Assembly (NCBI RefSeq): GCF_003387575.1
Contig: NZ_QUAB01000038.1
Location: 1 to 64,000, forward strand
DNA length: 64,000 nt
Reading direction: 5' to 3'
Source of the DNA: Microbacterium bovistercoris
Lineage (GTDB): Bacteria; Actinomycetota; Actinomycetes; Actinomycetales; Microbacteriaceae
Shown: piece by piece, positions 1 to 8,780 of the stretch
How the letters are laid out: each line of letters starts with the position of its first letter
Numbering within the stretch: position 1 is the first letter of the stretch
The notes under the pieces: generated by a model
Databases searched by the model: none
What the model was told of the DNA's origin: nothing
The model's input: only the letters and a program-made list of their open reading frames with translations
Made by a program: the position numbers and the translations under genes

Positions 1-37
1 GACGGCCTGCGGCCGTCGCGCGTTCTTCGTATGCGGG

Positions 38-232
38 TCAGCTGTCCTGCGACCAGTTGTTCGAACGTCGGGTCGCGGAACCGCCCTGACGCATGAGCAG
101 GGCCAGCGCGATGCTGACGATCAGGATGCCGGCGACGAAGACCACACCCTGGAACGCCTCGAGACCGAACGACAGGCCGAGCAGGTAGATTCCGCCGACG
201 AACATGATGATGAAGGCGATGAATGCGGCCAT
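38..232 (-). CDS. small two-helix membrane protein, unknown function
   Basis: A 64-residue protein with two hydrophobic stretches (about residues 2-20 and 27-47) separated by a short loop, and a polar, positively charged C-terminal tail. It is therefore probably a small integral membrane protein. The ATG at 232 has a Shine-Dalgarno-like AGAGGA a few bases upstream, which supports this start. It lies at the window edge and is transcribed away from the paa regulator. I recognise no family and assign no function. Confidence 0.6.
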   Translation of the reverse strand: MAAFIAFIIMFVGGIYLLGLSFGLEAFQGVVFVAGILIVSIALALLMRQGGSATRRSNNWSQDS

Positions 233-335
233 GACGGTCCTCTCGGATTCGAGCAGTTTCCCTCCAGCTTAGCGCCGACGGCCCGCTACGTTTGTTCCAG
301 GATGCCGACGCGAGACGCGCAGGGAGGAGCCCGGG

Positions 336-941
336 ATGACCGCACCGCAGACCGCACGCCGCGGACGCCCAGGGTACAGCCGCGAGCAGGTGTTGCAGAT
401 CGCGGTGGCCCTGTTCAACGAACAGGGCTACGACGCGACCTCGGTCTCCGATCTCGCGACGCGGCTGGGGTTGACGAAGTCCGCGCTGTACCACCACTTC
501 GACTCGAAGGAGCAGCTGCTCGAACTCGCATTGGACAGCGCACTCGGAGGCCTGGAGGGCGCGCTGGACGCGGCGATGGAGCATGATGCCGTCGCCGAGC
601 AGCTCAATGAGGCCATCCGCGGCGCGGTGCGGGTGCTCACCGCTCAGCAGCCGCAGGTGACCCTGCTCCTTCGCCTGCGCGGGAACAGCCCCGTGGAGCT
701 CGCCGCGCTGCAGCGTCGTCGCGCCTTCGACCAGCGGCTGTCGTCACTGGTGAGACGAGCGCAGCACGAGGGTCTGCTGCGCGACGACATCGGCGCCGGC
801 ACGATCACCCGACTGATCTTCGGCATGATCAACTCGATCGTCGAGTGGTATCGGGCCGACGGCGCGATCGATCCGCAGGGACTCGCCGACGACGTGCTCT
901 CGGTGGCGATCGACGGGCTGCGACGGCCTACCGCCCGGTGA
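336..941 (+). CDS. paaR: TetR-family transcriptional regulator, probable PaaR
   Basis: A 201-residue one-domain repressor. Residues about 13-60 form the TetR helix-turn-helix, with the recognition-helix signature TKSALYHHFDSKEQLL; the rest is the helical ligand-binding domain. The start has a strong GGGAGGAG ribosome site. It sits at the distal end of the phenylacetate cluster and converges on paaG, overlapping its 3' end by 14 bp. In Corynebacterium the phenylacetate genes are repressed by a TetR protein, PaaR, that responds to phenylacetyl-CoA. The paaA-paaZ intergenic region carries a site resembling that operator, so PaaR is the likely identity (inference). A regulator of unrelated genes is not excluded. 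Confidence 0.75.
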   Translation: MTAPQTARRGRPGYSREQVLQIAVALFNEQGYDATSVSDLATRLGLTKSALYHHFDSKEQLLELALDSALGGLEGALDAAMEHDAVAEQLNEAIRGAVRVLTAQQPQVTLLLRLRGNSPVELAALQRRRAFDQRLSSLVRRAQHEGLLRDDIGAGTITRLIFGMINSIVEWYRADGAIDPQGLADDVLSVAIDGLRRPTAR

Positions 942-1710
942 ACATGGGCGGACGGCGGGCGAGGAACGCCTCCACCGCGTCGCGGTGGTCCTGCGTCGAT
1001 CCGCTGCGCTCCTGCGACACCGCCTCCGCCTCCAGCGCGGCCTCCAGCGCCTCCACATCCACCAGGAGCCGCTTGCTCTCGCCGTAGGCCGTCGTCGGGC
1101 CCTGAGCGAGCAGTCCGGCGATCTCCCGCGCCCTGGCCCCCGGATCCTCGGCGATCTCGCCGGTGATCCCCCAGGCGATCGCCTCCTGCGGCCCGAACAT
1201 GCGCGGCAGCAGGATCAGCTCGCGGGCACGCGCGTCGCCGATCGCTCGCGGCAGCGTGTACGACAGGCCGGTGTCGAAGGTCAGCCCGATCCCGGTGAAG
1301 GCCGTGCCGAGCTTCGCCCCGGCGCCGAACACACGCAGGTCGGCGGCGAGGGCCAGGCCCAGTCCCGCGCCGACGCCCGCGCCGTCCACGGCGGCGATCA
1401 CCGGCTTGGGCATCGTCATCAGCCCGCGCACCAGCGGCGAGTAGTGATCGCGCACCGTGCTGATCGCCGCGGCGGCACCGCCGCCGCTCGCGAGCTGGGT
1501 CGCGTGCTCGGCGAGGTCTTGCCCCACGCAGAACGCCGGACCGTTCGCGGCGAGCACGACCGCGCGCACGCTCTCGTCCGCTCCGACCTCCCGCACCGCG
1601 GCGACCAGGGCCGTCTTGAGTGCGACGTTCAGCGCGTTGCGCCCCTCGGGACGGTTGAGTGTGATGACGGCGACGGCACCGTCGCGTTCGATCAGGACGG
1701 GGTCGGTCAT
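928..1710 (-). CDS. paaG: 2-(1,2-epoxy-1,2-dihydrophenyl)acetyl-CoA isomerase (PaaG-type crotonase)
   Basis: A 260-residue crotonase-fold protein. It isomerises ring-epoxidised phenylacetyl-CoA to the seven-membered oxepin-CoA. Both glutamates of ordinary enoyl-CoA hydratases are missing: the usual GGGxE is GAGLG and the usual PE is absent. An aspartate is present in GLTFDTG, where PaaG enzymes carry their catalytic Asp. This separates it from the second crotonase (paaF) in the operon. The start at 1710 overlaps the paaI stop (ATGA). It is the last gene of the operon and its 3' end overlaps paaR. Confidence 0.85.
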   Translation of the reverse strand: MTDPVLIERDGAVAVITLNRPEGRNALNVALKTALVAAVREVGADESVRAVVLAANGPAFCVGQDLAEHATQLASGGGAAAAISTVRDHYSPLVRGLMTMPKPVIAAVDGAGVGAGLGLALAADLRVFGAGAKLGTAFTGIGLTFDTGLSYTLPRAIGDARARELILLPRMFGPQEAIAWGITGEIAEDPGARAREIAGLLAQGPTTAYGESKRLLVDVEALEAALEAEAVSQERSGSTQDHRDAVEAFLARRPPMFTGR

Positions 1711-2144
1711 GAATCCTCCACTACGGGACGGCCGAGAGAGCGGCTGCGCCCTCGGAACACGGCAACCACGGCCTCGTCGTTGCGCACCACCACATCGTAG
1801 ATGCCCGATCTGCCCCGCAGCACGATCTCCCGCGCCTCGGCGACCAGCCTGTCGCCGAGCGCTGCCGGTGCGATGAAGTCCACCTCGAAACCGGCCGCGA
1901 CGGTGACCGTCCCGCGGCTGTTGCATGCGAAGGCGAACGCGCTGTCCGCAAGCGACGAGATGAGTCCGCCGTGACAGATCCCGTGGCCGTTGACCATGTC
2001 GTCTCGCACCGTCATCGTGAGCGTCGCGCGGCCGGGGCCGATGCTCACGATGCTCATGCCGAGGGCCATGCTCGCGGCATCCTCCTGCCACATCCTCGCG
2101 GCGCACGCCTCGGCGAGCCGTTGGGGGTCCGATTCGCTCACCAT
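1707..2144 (-). CDS. paaI: hotdog-fold phenylacetyl-CoA thioesterase PaaI
   Basis: A 145-residue hotdog thioesterase. The segment HGICHGGLISSLADSAFAFA matches the PaaI active-site helix, with conserved HGG and LADSAFA. PaaI hydrolyses dead-end CoA esters and releases CoA during phenylacetate catabolism. The chosen ATG at 2144 lies 13 bp after paaH; the reading frame stays open further upstream, but that would run into paaH. Its stop overlaps the paaG start by four bases, suggesting translational coupling. Confidence 0.85.
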   Translation of the reverse strand: MVSESDPQRLAEACAARMWQEDAASMALGMSIVSIGPGRATLTMTVRDDMVNGHGICHGGLISSLADSAFAFACNSRGTVTVAAGFEVDFIAPAALGDRLVAEAREIVLRGRSGIYDVVVRNDEAVVAVFRGRSRSLGRPVVEDS

Positions 2145-2157
2145 TCGCAGCACCTCA

Positions 2158-2982
2158 TCACCATTCGTAGAATCCGCGTCCCGACTTGCGACCGAGCTCC
2201 CCCGCGGCGACCTTGTCGCGCAGCACCTGCGGCGGCGCGAAGCGCGCGCCGAGCTCGCGCTCGAGGTGCTCGGCGATCGCAAGTCGCACGTCCAGACCGA
2301 CGATGTCGGTCGTCCTCAGGGGACCTGTCGGATGCCGGTACCCGAGCGTCATCGCGGTGTCGATGTCGGCGGCGTCGGCGACCCCCTCCTCCAGCATCCG
2401 CATCGCCTCGAGGGCGAGCGCGACGCCCAGCCTGCTGCTCGCGAAGCCCGGTGCATCCCGCACCGTGATCGACGTCTTGCCGAGCCCGACGACCCAGCCG
2501 CGCGCCTCCTCGACCAGTGCCTCGGGCGTCCGCGCACCGACCACGATCTCGACGAGATCGCTGACCGGCACCGGATTGAAGAAGTGCAGTCCGATCAGAC
2601 GGGACGGGTCGGGCAGTGCGTCGGCCAGCGCGTCGATCGAGAGCGAACTCGTGTTGGTGGCGATCGCTGCTCCCGGCGCGACGTGCGCGATGCGAGCGAG
2701 CACCTCGCCCTTCAGCTCGATGAGCTCGGGCACCGCCTCGATCACCAACACGCAGTCCCGCAGCGCCGCCGGATCGGTGACGACGGAGTGCGAACCCCGA
2801 AGCTCGGCGCCGTTCGCCTGCGCCTTCGCGAGGGTCGCCATGATCCGCTCGCGCGCCGCGGCTGCGGCATCCTCCCCGTTCTCGACGACCGTGACCGCGG
2901 AGCCCGCCAGCGCGAATGCGTGGGCGATGCCTGCGCCCATCCGGCCGCCGCCGTAGACACCGACATGTGCAGGCACTGTCAT
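2158..2982 (-). CDS. paaH: 3-hydroxyadipyl-CoA dehydrogenase PaaH (single-module form)
   Basis: A 274-residue NAD-dependent 3-hydroxyacyl-CoA dehydrogenase. The N-terminus has the Rossmann loop GGGRMGAGIA. The signature HFFNPVP near residue 138 carries the active-site His, and the helical C-terminal domain ends in GRKSGRGFYEW, typical of the family. It oxidises 3-hydroxyadipyl-CoA to 3-oxoadipyl-CoA before thiolysis. It is much shorter than the duplicated enterobacterial PaaH. Its ATG overlaps the paaF stop (ATGA). Confidence 0.88.
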   Translation of the reverse strand: MTVPAHVGVYGGGRMGAGIAHAFALAGSAVTVVENGEDAAAAARERIMATLAKAQANGAELRGSHSVVTDPAALRDCVLVIEAVPELIELKGEVLARIAHVAPGAAIATNTSSLSIDALADALPDPSRLIGLHFFNPVPVSDLVEIVVGARTPEALVEEARGWVVGLGKTSITVRDAPGFASSRLGVALALEAMRMLEEGVADAADIDTAMTLGYRHPTGPLRTTDIVGLDVRLAIAEHLERELGARFAPPQVLRDKVAAGELGRKSGRGFYEW

Positions 2983-3728
2983 GGGTGCTCCTTCTTCGCG
3001 CGGCGCTCCAGGAACGCGGTCATCCGCTCGTCCTTCTCCTGCGTCTCGAACAGCACCGCCTGCGCGAGGTCGTCGATCAGCGGGTGCGCCTCCCGCGGGG
3101 CGTGGAACGCCGCCTTGGTGAGTCGCACCGCGAGGGGCGCCTGCGCGGCGATCCGGTCGGCGAGGCGGTGTCCGGCGTCCTCGAGCTGATCCGCCGGCAC
3201 GACGTCACTGAGCAGGTGGGTGTCCCGTGCCTCGTCCGCGGTGAGGATGCGTCCCGCGAGCAGCACCTCCTTCGCGAGTGGCTCGCCGATCAGCTCCTTC
3301 AGACGCCATGACGCCCCGGCGGCGGCGAGGATGCCGAGGCCGGGCTCGGGATTGCCGATCCGGGCCTCCGGTGTGCCGATGCGGAAGTCGCAGGCGTAGG
3401 CCAGCTCTGCTCCCCCGCCGAGGGCGAATCCGTCGATGAGCGCGATCGTCGGCATCGGCAGGCGCTGGATGCGGCCGAACAGACCGGAGTTGATGCCGGC
3501 GAGCGCGTCGTCCCGGCGACGCTCGCGCAGTTCGCCGATGTCGGCGCCCGCGGCGAACGTGCCGCCCGCGCCGATGATCAGGGCGATGCGCGGCTCCTTC
3601 TCCAGCATCCGGCACGCCTCATGCAGCGCCTCGACCGTGGCGAGGTCGATCGCGTTGCGCACCTCGGGACGGTTCAGGCGCAGCACGACGCGGTCGGCGT
3701 GCTCCTCGACCAGCACCGGCGCGCTCAC
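2979..3728 (-). CDS. paaF: 2,3-dehydroadipyl-CoA hydratase (PaaF-type crotonase)
   Basis: A 249-residue crotonase. Unlike paaG it keeps both catalytic glutamates of enoyl-CoA hydratases: GGGAELAYACD and the NPEPGLGI segment. Its role is hydration of 2,3-dehydroadipyl-CoA late in the phenylacetate pathway. The start is taken as the GTG at 3728 because it forms a GTGA overlap with the thiolase stop and begins the conserved crotonase N-terminus. The end overlaps the paaH start in the same way. Confidence 0.85.
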   Translation of the reverse strand: MSAPVLVEEHADRVVLRLNRPEVRNAIDLATVEALHEACRMLEKEPRIALIIGAGGTFAAGADIGELRERRRDDALAGINSGLFGRIQRLPMPTIALIDGFALGGGAELAYACDFRIGTPEARIGNPEPGLGILAAAGASWRLKELIGEPLAKEVLLAGRILTADEARDTHLLSDVVPADQLEDAGHRLADRIAAQAPLAVRLTKAAFHAPREAHPLIDDLAQAVLFETQEKDERMTAFLERRAKKEHP

Positions 3729-4891
3729 GCGCGCTCCAGCAGGAGTGCCGCGCCCTGGCCCACGCCGACGCACATCGTCGCGAGCCCGCGCTCGAGGTCG
3801 TCGTGTTCGAGCCTGTTCAACAGCGTCACGACGATGCGCGTGCCGGAGCAGCCGAGCGGATGCCCGAGGGCGATCGCTCCGCCCCAGGCGTTGACCTTCG
3901 CCTCGTCGAGTTCCAGTCCGCGCATGCACGCGAGCGACTGCGACGCGAACGCCTCGTTCAACTCGACGGCGTCGAGATCGGTGCCGTCCCAGCCCGCGCG
4001 ATCCAGCGCCTTGCGCGTCGCCGGAATGGGTCCGATTCCCATGATCTCCGGGGGAACACCTGCGGCTGCACCGGCAGCGATTCGCGCCCGCGGCTGCAGG
4101 CCATGACGGTCGACGTAGCGCTCGCTGACGACGACCACCGCCGCCGCGCCGTCGTTCAGCGCGCTGGAGTTGCCCGCGGTGATCACCCCGCCCTCGCCGT
4201 GGATCGATGGCAGCGCTGCGAGTCGCTCCGCGCTGGTGTCGCGCCGCGGCCCCTCGTCGGCCGAGACCTCGCCGACCGGGACGATCTCGGTGTCGAAGAG
4301 ACCGGCGTCCTGGGCGGCGAGCGCGCGCCGGTGCGAGCCGAGCGCGAAGTCGTCGAGCTCCGCCCTGGTCAGGGCGTACCGCTCGGCGACGCGCTCTGCC
4401 GTCTGCGGCATCGTGAGGGTGGTCTCGTCGTCGAACCGCGGGTTCGTGAACCGCCAGCCGATCGAGGTGTCCCAGCTGCGCCCGGGTCGCCCCCACGCCT
4501 TCGCGGGCTTCTCTGTCACCCAGGGTGCCCTGGTCATGGACTCCACTCCCCCGGCGATCACGACGTCGGCGTCACCGGCGGCGATCATCTGCCGCGCGGT
4601 CTGGATCGCGGTCATACCCGATGCGCAGAGCCGGTTCACGGTGTATCCCGGCACCGTGACGGGGAGACCTGCCAGAAGGGCCGCCATCCTGGCGACGTTG
4701 CGGTTGTCCTCCCCTGCCTGATTGGCGGCGCCGAGGGCCACCTCGTCGACATCTGCGGGGTCGATCCCCGTGCGCTCCACAAGCGTGCGGATCACCAGCG
4801 CGGCCAGATCGTCGGGTCGCTCTGCGGCGAGCGCGCCGCCGTACCGCCCGATCGGAGTGCGGATCGCGTCGAGGATGAAGGCGTCTGTCAT
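3725..4891 (-). CDS. paaJ: 3-oxoadipyl-CoA / 3-oxo-5,6-dehydrosuberyl-CoA thiolase
   Basis: A 388-residue thiolase of normal length. The nucleophilic cysteine lies in NRLCASGM (about residue 89), the catalytic histidine in GHPLGCSG, and the second cysteine in TMCVGVGQG near the C-terminus. It performs two thiolytic cleavages in the phenylacetate pathway, releasing acetyl-CoA and finally succinyl-CoA. It lies between the epoxidase genes and the lower-pathway genes, co-directional with both. The same fold serves pcaF in the beta-ketoadipate pathway; the context decides for paaJ. Confidence 0.88.
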   Translation of the reverse strand: MTDAFILDAIRTPIGRYGGALAAERPDDLAALVIRTLVERTGIDPADVDEVALGAANQAGEDNRNVARMAALLAGLPVTVPGYTVNRLCASGMTAIQTARQMIAAGDADVVIAGGVESMTRAPWVTEKPAKAWGRPGRSWDTSIGWRFTNPRFDDETTLTMPQTAERVAERYALTRAELDDFALGSHRRALAAQDAGLFDTEIVPVGEVSADEGPRRDTSAERLAALPSIHGEGGVITAGNSSALNDGAAAVVVVSERYVDRHGLQPRARIAAGAAAGVPPEIMGIGPIPATRKALDRAGWDGTDLDAVELNEAFASQSLACMRGLELDEAKVNAWGGAIALGHPLGCSGTRIVVTLLNRLEHDDLERGLATMCVGVGQGAALLLERA

Positions 4892-4900
4892 GTCCGTTCC

Positions 4901-5974
4901 TCAGCTGTCGTAGTCGACCGTGACCTCGTCGCTCACCGGGAACGACTGGCAGGTGAGGATGAAACCGGCCTCGACCTCGGCGGGTTCGAGGGCGTAGTTG
5001 CGCACCATGTCGACCTCTCCTGCGCACAGCTTGGCACGGCAGGTGCCGCACACGCCGCCCTTGCAGGCGAACGGCAGATCGGTGCGGGTCTGCTGTGCGG
5101 AGTCCAGGATGCTGGTGCCGCGCGACATCGCCGCGGTCGTCCGGCGCCCGTCCAGCACGACGGTGACGTCGCTGGTGAGGCCTTCGACGACCGCATCCGG
5201 ATGCCGCAGCTCGGGTGGCGGCTCGTCGACGTAGAACAGCTCGACGTGCACGCGGTCTGCCGGCACGCCCAGTTCGGCGAGCACGGTGCGCGCGTCGGTG
5301 AGCATGCCGAACGGCCCGCACAGCCAGACATGATCCATGTCGGCGATCGGCACGAGGGTCGTGAGCAGCGTGCGCAGTCGCTCGGCGTCGAGGCGCCCGG
5401 AGAACAGCTCCACATCGCGTGGCTCCCGCGAGAGCACGTGCACCAGGTCGAACTGACCGGCGTGCGTGTTCTTCAGGTCTGCGAGCTCCTCGGCGAACAT
5501 CACCGAGGTCGTGGTGCGGTTGCCGTAGACAAGGGTCACGTCGGATGCCGGGTTCGTGAGCACTGTCGCGGCGATCGACAGCATCGGGGTGATGCCGGAT
5601 CCGGCGGCGATGCACAGGTGGCGTCCGCCCAGCGACGCCTCGGCGCGGAAGCTTCCGCTCGGCGTCTGCACCTCGACCGTGTCGCCGGGGCGCACCTCAT
5701 GGGCGAGCCAGGGCGAGAACAGCCCGTCGGGGATGACCCGCACGCCGATGCGCGGCGCGCTGCCCGCCGGCGAGCAGATCGAGTAGGTTCGACGCCCCTC
5801 CACCCCGTCGATGAACCGGCGCAGGGTCAGCGACTGTCCGGCGATGAAGTCGTACTCGTCGCGCAGCTCCTCGGGCACGGCGAAGGTCACGGCGACCGCG
5901 TCGTCGGTGAGGACGTCGATCGCGGTGACGGTGAGCGGGTGGAACGCTCCCCGGGTCGCAGTGGCTGCCGTCAC
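4901..5974 (-). CDS. paaE: phenylacetyl-CoA epoxidase reductase subunit PaaE
   Basis: A 357-residue reductase with an N-terminal FAD/NADPH ferredoxin-reductase module (FAD-binding RRTYSICS near residue 60) and a C-terminal plant-type 2Fe-2S ferredoxin domain. The cluster ligands lie in CKGGVCGTCRAKLC, with a last cysteine in LTCQSF. It passes electrons from NADPH to the PaaA di-iron site. The GTG start at 5974 has AAGGAG about seven bases upstream and lies next to the paaD stop. The gap to paaJ is 9 bp. Confidence 0.9.
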   Translation of the reverse strand: MTAATATRGAFHPLTVTAIDVLTDDAVAVTFAVPEELRDEYDFIAGQSLTLRRFIDGVEGRRTYSICSPAGSAPRIGVRVIPDGLFSPWLAHEVRPGDTVEVQTPSGSFRAEASLGGRHLCIAAGSGITPMLSIAATVLTNPASDVTLVYGNRTTTSVMFAEELADLKNTHAGQFDLVHVLSREPRDVELFSGRLDAERLRTLLTTLVPIADMDHVWLCGPFGMLTDARTVLAELGVPADRVHVELFYVDEPPPELRHPDAVVEGLTSDVTVVLDGRRTTAAMSRGTSILDSAQQTRTDLPFACKGGVCGTCRAKLCAGEVDMVRNYALEPAEVEAGFILTCQSFPVSDEVTVDYDS

Positions 5975-5975
5975 G

Positions 5976-6503
5976 TCAGATCTCCTTCACGTGGTCGAAC
6001 GGCTCCAGGCAGGAGCGGCACCGGTACATGGCCTTGCACGCCGTCGAGCCGAACTCGCTGGCGAGCACGACGTCGGCGCTGCCGCACTGCGGGCAGTGCA
6101 CCGCGCGCTGAGTGGGGCCGAGCCGGATCGGGATGGGCCCGGAATGCGCGGGAACCACCCCGGGCGGCGAGATGCCCGCTGCGGCGAGCGCCTCCCTGCC
6201 GTGCGGGGTGATCCAGTCCGTCGTCCAGGCCGGATCGAGGGCGATTCTGATCCGGACGTCGGAGAAGCCGGTCTCCTGCAGCTCGCGCTGCAGGTCGTCG
6301 CGCATCGTCGCCATCGCGGGGCATCCGGAGTAGGTCGGCGTGAGCGCGGCGACCACCGTCCCGTCGTCGTCCACGGTGATGTACCGCAGCACGCCCAGAT
6401 CGACGAGGGTGAGCATCGGCAACTCCGGGTCTACGACACGGGATGCCGCTTCCCACGCGCGGGCGAGGAGGTCGGTGCCGTTCAAGACGGCTGACATGCT
6501 CAC
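5976..6503 (-). CDS. paaD: phenylacetyl-CoA epoxidase assembly protein PaaD (DUF59/MIP18 family)
   Basis: A 175-residue protein with an N-terminal MIP18/DUF59 domain (VVDPELPMLTLVDLG and YSGCPAM) and a C-terminal zinc-ribbon-like pair, CPQC and CRSC. PaaD is thought to help mature the iron centres of the epoxidase complex. The GTG at 6503 is preferred because it gives a 4-bp GTGA overlap with paaC, as at other junctions of this operon. An in-frame ATG two codons later (6497) is the alternative. Confidence 0.85.
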   Translation of the reverse strand: MSMSAVLNGTDLLARAWEAASRVVDPELPMLTLVDLGVLRYITVDDDGTVVAALTPTYSGCPAMATMRDDLQRELQETGFSDVRIRIALDPAWTTDWITPHGREALAAAGISPPGVVPAHSGPIPIRLGPTQRAVHCPQCGSADVVLASEFGSTACKAMYRCRSCLEPFDHVKEI

Positions 6504-7432
6504 CACCGCCCTTCCGGGTGGGCGCGGGCGACGACCTGCATCTCGCCGAGCAGGCGGCTGAGTGCCTCGGTATGGCTGCCGTCGCGGCCGCGGCGCCCCT
6601 GCACGCCGGCGAGCGGCGCCCGGTCCGGGCGTTCCATGTCTGCGGCCGCGAGCACCTGATCGAACACGGCTTCCGCCTCGTCCTGCACCTGGGCGGGGTC
6701 GACCCCGACACCGGCATCCGCAACCGCCCGTTCGATCGGATGCGTGTCGAACAGCTCGGCACGAAGCGGCCACAGCCCGTCGAGGGCCGCGAGGAGCCGG
6801 CGTCGCGACTCCTCGGTGCCCTGGGCGAGCGTGACGAACCAGCGGCCGGCGAAGTCGCGGTGATAGGCGAGCTCCTTCGCCCCCTTGGCTGCGACGGCGG
6901 CGAGCACGGCGTCACGGCTGCCGGACAGCCGCTGGAACAGCGCGTAGCGCCAGGTCGAGAAGAGCAGGATGCGGGCGATCGTCTCCGCGAAGTCGCCGTT
7001 CGGCACCTCGGCGAGACGGACGCTGAGGAATTCCCGGTCGTCACGGAAGTACGCGAGCCTGTCCTCGTCGGGTACCGGCGACCCGTCCGGCAGCTGTGGC
7101 ACGATCCCGGGATCGGCAGCCGCCGCGCGTGCCAGCAGCAGCCTGGCCTGGCCGAGCAGGTCGAGCGCGATGTTCGCCAGCGCGATGTCCTCCTCGAGGT
7201 CGGGCGCGCGGCTGCACCACTCCGAGAGCCGCTGCGAGAGCACCAGGGCGTCGTCGCCCAGCATCAGGCAGTACGCGGCGAGCGCGTTCGGGTCGACACC
7301 GTCGGGGACGGCGGTGTCGACACCCGCGAGTGGATCCTCGAAGTCGGTGCCGAACGCCCAGTGCGCATCGTTCACCAGCAGGCCGGCGTACGCGTTGTCG
7401 TGGAACTCGTCTGTCATGTCGTCACCGCTCAC
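6500..7432 (-). CDS. paaC: phenylacetyl-CoA epoxidase structural subunit PaaC
   Basis: A ferritin-like, mostly helical protein of about 310 residues, the non-catalytic partner of PaaA in the multicomponent epoxidase. It matches PaaC in length and in its position between paaB and paaD. The start is uncertain: GTG 7432 overlaps the paaB stop (GTGA), while ATG 7417 begins the sequence MTDEFHDNAYAG; neither has a convincing ribosome site. I chose the coupled GTG. The last ~30 residues are rich in Gly and Arg. Confidence 0.85.
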   Translation of the reverse strand: MSGDDMTDEFHDNAYAGLLVNDAHWAFGTDFEDPLAGVDTAVPDGVDPNALAAYCLMLGDDALVLSQRLSEWCSRAPDLEEDIALANIALDLLGQARLLLARAAAADPGIVPQLPDGSPVPDEDRLAYFRDDREFLSVRLAEVPNGDFAETIARILLFSTWRYALFQRLSGSRDAVLAAVAAKGAKELAYHRDFAGRWFVTLAQGTEESRRRLLAALDGLWPLRAELFDTHPIERAVADAGVGVDPAQVQDEAEAVFDQVLAAADMERPDRAPLAGVQGRRGRDGSHTEALSRLLGEMQVVARAHPEGRW

Positions 7433-7722
7433 ATGTGGGGCACGTCGTCGGGGATCACGTAGAACGTCGGATGCCGGTACACCTTGTCGCCCGCGGGGGC
7501 GAACATCGGGTCCTTCTCGTCGGGGCTCGACGCGGTGATCTCGCTGGAGCGCACCACCCAGATGCTCACGCCCTCGTTGCGCCGGGTGTACACGTCGCGG
7601 GCGTGCCGCAGCGCCATCTGGTCGTCGGCGGCGTGCAGCGATCCGACGTGCACGTGGTTCAGTCCGCGCTTGCCGCGCACGAACACCTCGTAGAGCGGCC
7701 ACTCCGCTTTGACGTCGGTCAT
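7429..7722 (-). CDS. paaB: phenylacetyl-CoA epoxidase subunit PaaB
   Basis: A 97-residue protein with the family features [24 protein letters not shown] near the start and VRSSEI and [10 protein letters not shown] further on. PaaB is the small bridging subunit of the PaaABCE monooxygenase. Start and stop both overlap the neighbouring genes by four bases, so it is translationally locked into the operon. Confidence 0.92.
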   Translation of the reverse strand: MTDVKAEWPLYEVFVRGKRGLNHVHVGSLHAADDQMALRHARDVYTRRNEGVSIWVVRSSEITASSPDEKDPMFAPAGDKVYRHPTFYVIPDDVPHM

Positions 7723-8657
7723 GCCGTCTGCTCCTTCTCTGCGTACGCCATGGCCGCCTCGCGTACCCAGGCGCCGTCCTCCCACGCCCTGCGTCTGTGC
7801 TCGATGCGCTGGGTGTTGCACGGCCCGTTCCCTCCGACCACAGACCAGAACTCGTCCCAGTCCGGCGTGCCGAGGTCGTAGTGCCCTCGCTCCTCGTTCC
7901 AGACGAGATCCGGGTCGGGCAGGGTGACACCGAGTGCGTCGGCCTGCGGCACCGTCATGTCGACGAACTTCTGCCGCAGCTCGTCGTTGGTGTGCGTCTT
8001 GATGCCCCAGGCCATCGACTGCGCCGTGTTGGGCGAGGAGTCGTCGGGCGGGCCGAACATCATCAGTGCGGGCCACCAGAACCTGTTCACCGACTCCTGC
8101 ACCATCTCGCGCTGGGCGTCGGTGCCGCGCATCATCGTCATGAGCAGTTCGTAGCCCTGCCGCTGGTGGAACGACTCCTCCTTGCAGATGCGGATCATCG
8201 CCCGCCCGTAGGGGCCGAAGGACGTGCGGCACAGCGGCACCTGGTTGCAGATCGCGGCGCCGTCGACCAACCACCCGATCGTTCCGACGTCCGTGTACGA
8301 CAGCGTCGGGTAGTTGAAGATCGACGAGTACTTCTGCCGCCCCGAGATGAGGTTCTCGGTGAGCTCGTCGCGGGAGACACCGAGGGTCTCGGTCGCGGAG
8401 TACAGGTACAGCCCGTGCCCGGCCTCGTCCTGCACCTTGGCGAGCAGGATCGCCTTGCGCCGCAGCGAAGGCGCACGGCCGATCCAGTTGCCCTCGGGCT
8501 GCATGCCGATGATCTCGGAGTGCGCGTGCTGCGCCACCTGGCGGATCACCGTCTTGCGGTACGCCTCCGGCATCCAGTCGCGCGGCTCGATGCGATCGCG
8601 GCGCGCGACGATCCGCTCGAAGCGTTCTTCGAGACCCAGGTCGTCCTCGACCTTCAT
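7719..8657 (-). CDS. paaA: phenylacetyl-CoA epoxidase catalytic subunit PaaA
   Basis: A 312-residue di-iron oxygenase that epoxidises the aromatic ring of phenylacetyl-CoA. Two ExxH iron-binding motifs are visible: [11 protein letters not shown] and [14 protein letters not shown]. The start at 8657 (MKVEDDLG) has a GGAGG ribosome site six bases upstream; an in-frame ATG at 8678 would bury that site, so it is rejected. It is the first gene of the operon, divergent from paaZ across a 123-bp promoter region. Confidence 0.92.
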   Translation of the reverse strand: MKVEDDLGLEERFERIVARRDRIEPRDWMPEAYRKTVIRQVAQHAHSEIIGMQPEGNWIGRAPSLRRKAILLAKVQDEAGHGLYLYSATETLGVSRDELTENLISGRQKYSSIFNYPTLSYTDVGTIGWLVDGAAICNQVPLCRTSFGPYGRAMIRICKEESFHQRQGYELLMTMMRGTDAQREMVQESVNRFWWPALMMFGPPDDSSPNTAQSMAWGIKTHTNDELRQKFVDMTVPQADALGVTLPDPDLVWNEERGHYDLGTPDWDEFWSVVGGNGPCNTQRIEHRRRAWEDGAWVREAAMAYAEKEQTA

Positions 8658-8689
8658 GCTGCACCTCCGTCGGAGCATCCGGCCTATTT

Positions 8690-8711
8690 ACTGACCGACC
8701 GTTCTGTACTA
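8690..8711. promoter_or_regulatory. putative PaaR operator between paaA and paaZ
   Basis: A 22-bp site with half ACTGACCG, central CG at 8700-8701, and the imperfect mirror half CTGTACTA. From memory, the Corynebacterium glutamicum PaaR site is an inverted repeat of ACTNACCG around a central CG, and this half-site fits exactly. It overlaps a -10-like TACTCT (8710-8715) reading toward paaZ and lies just upstream of an AT-rich -10-like stretch (8683-8691) reading toward paaA. One operator could therefore control both transcripts. Confidence 0.6.
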
Positions 8712-8780
8712 CTCTGACACACGGATGCGGACGGCGCAACGCTGTCTCGCGCCCTCGATGACGAGCGAAGGGATGCTCCC

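Noticed and set aside
3803..6211. 802-codon open frame opposite paaJ-paaE
   Set aside because: Covers two conserved genes on the other strand and has no family features.
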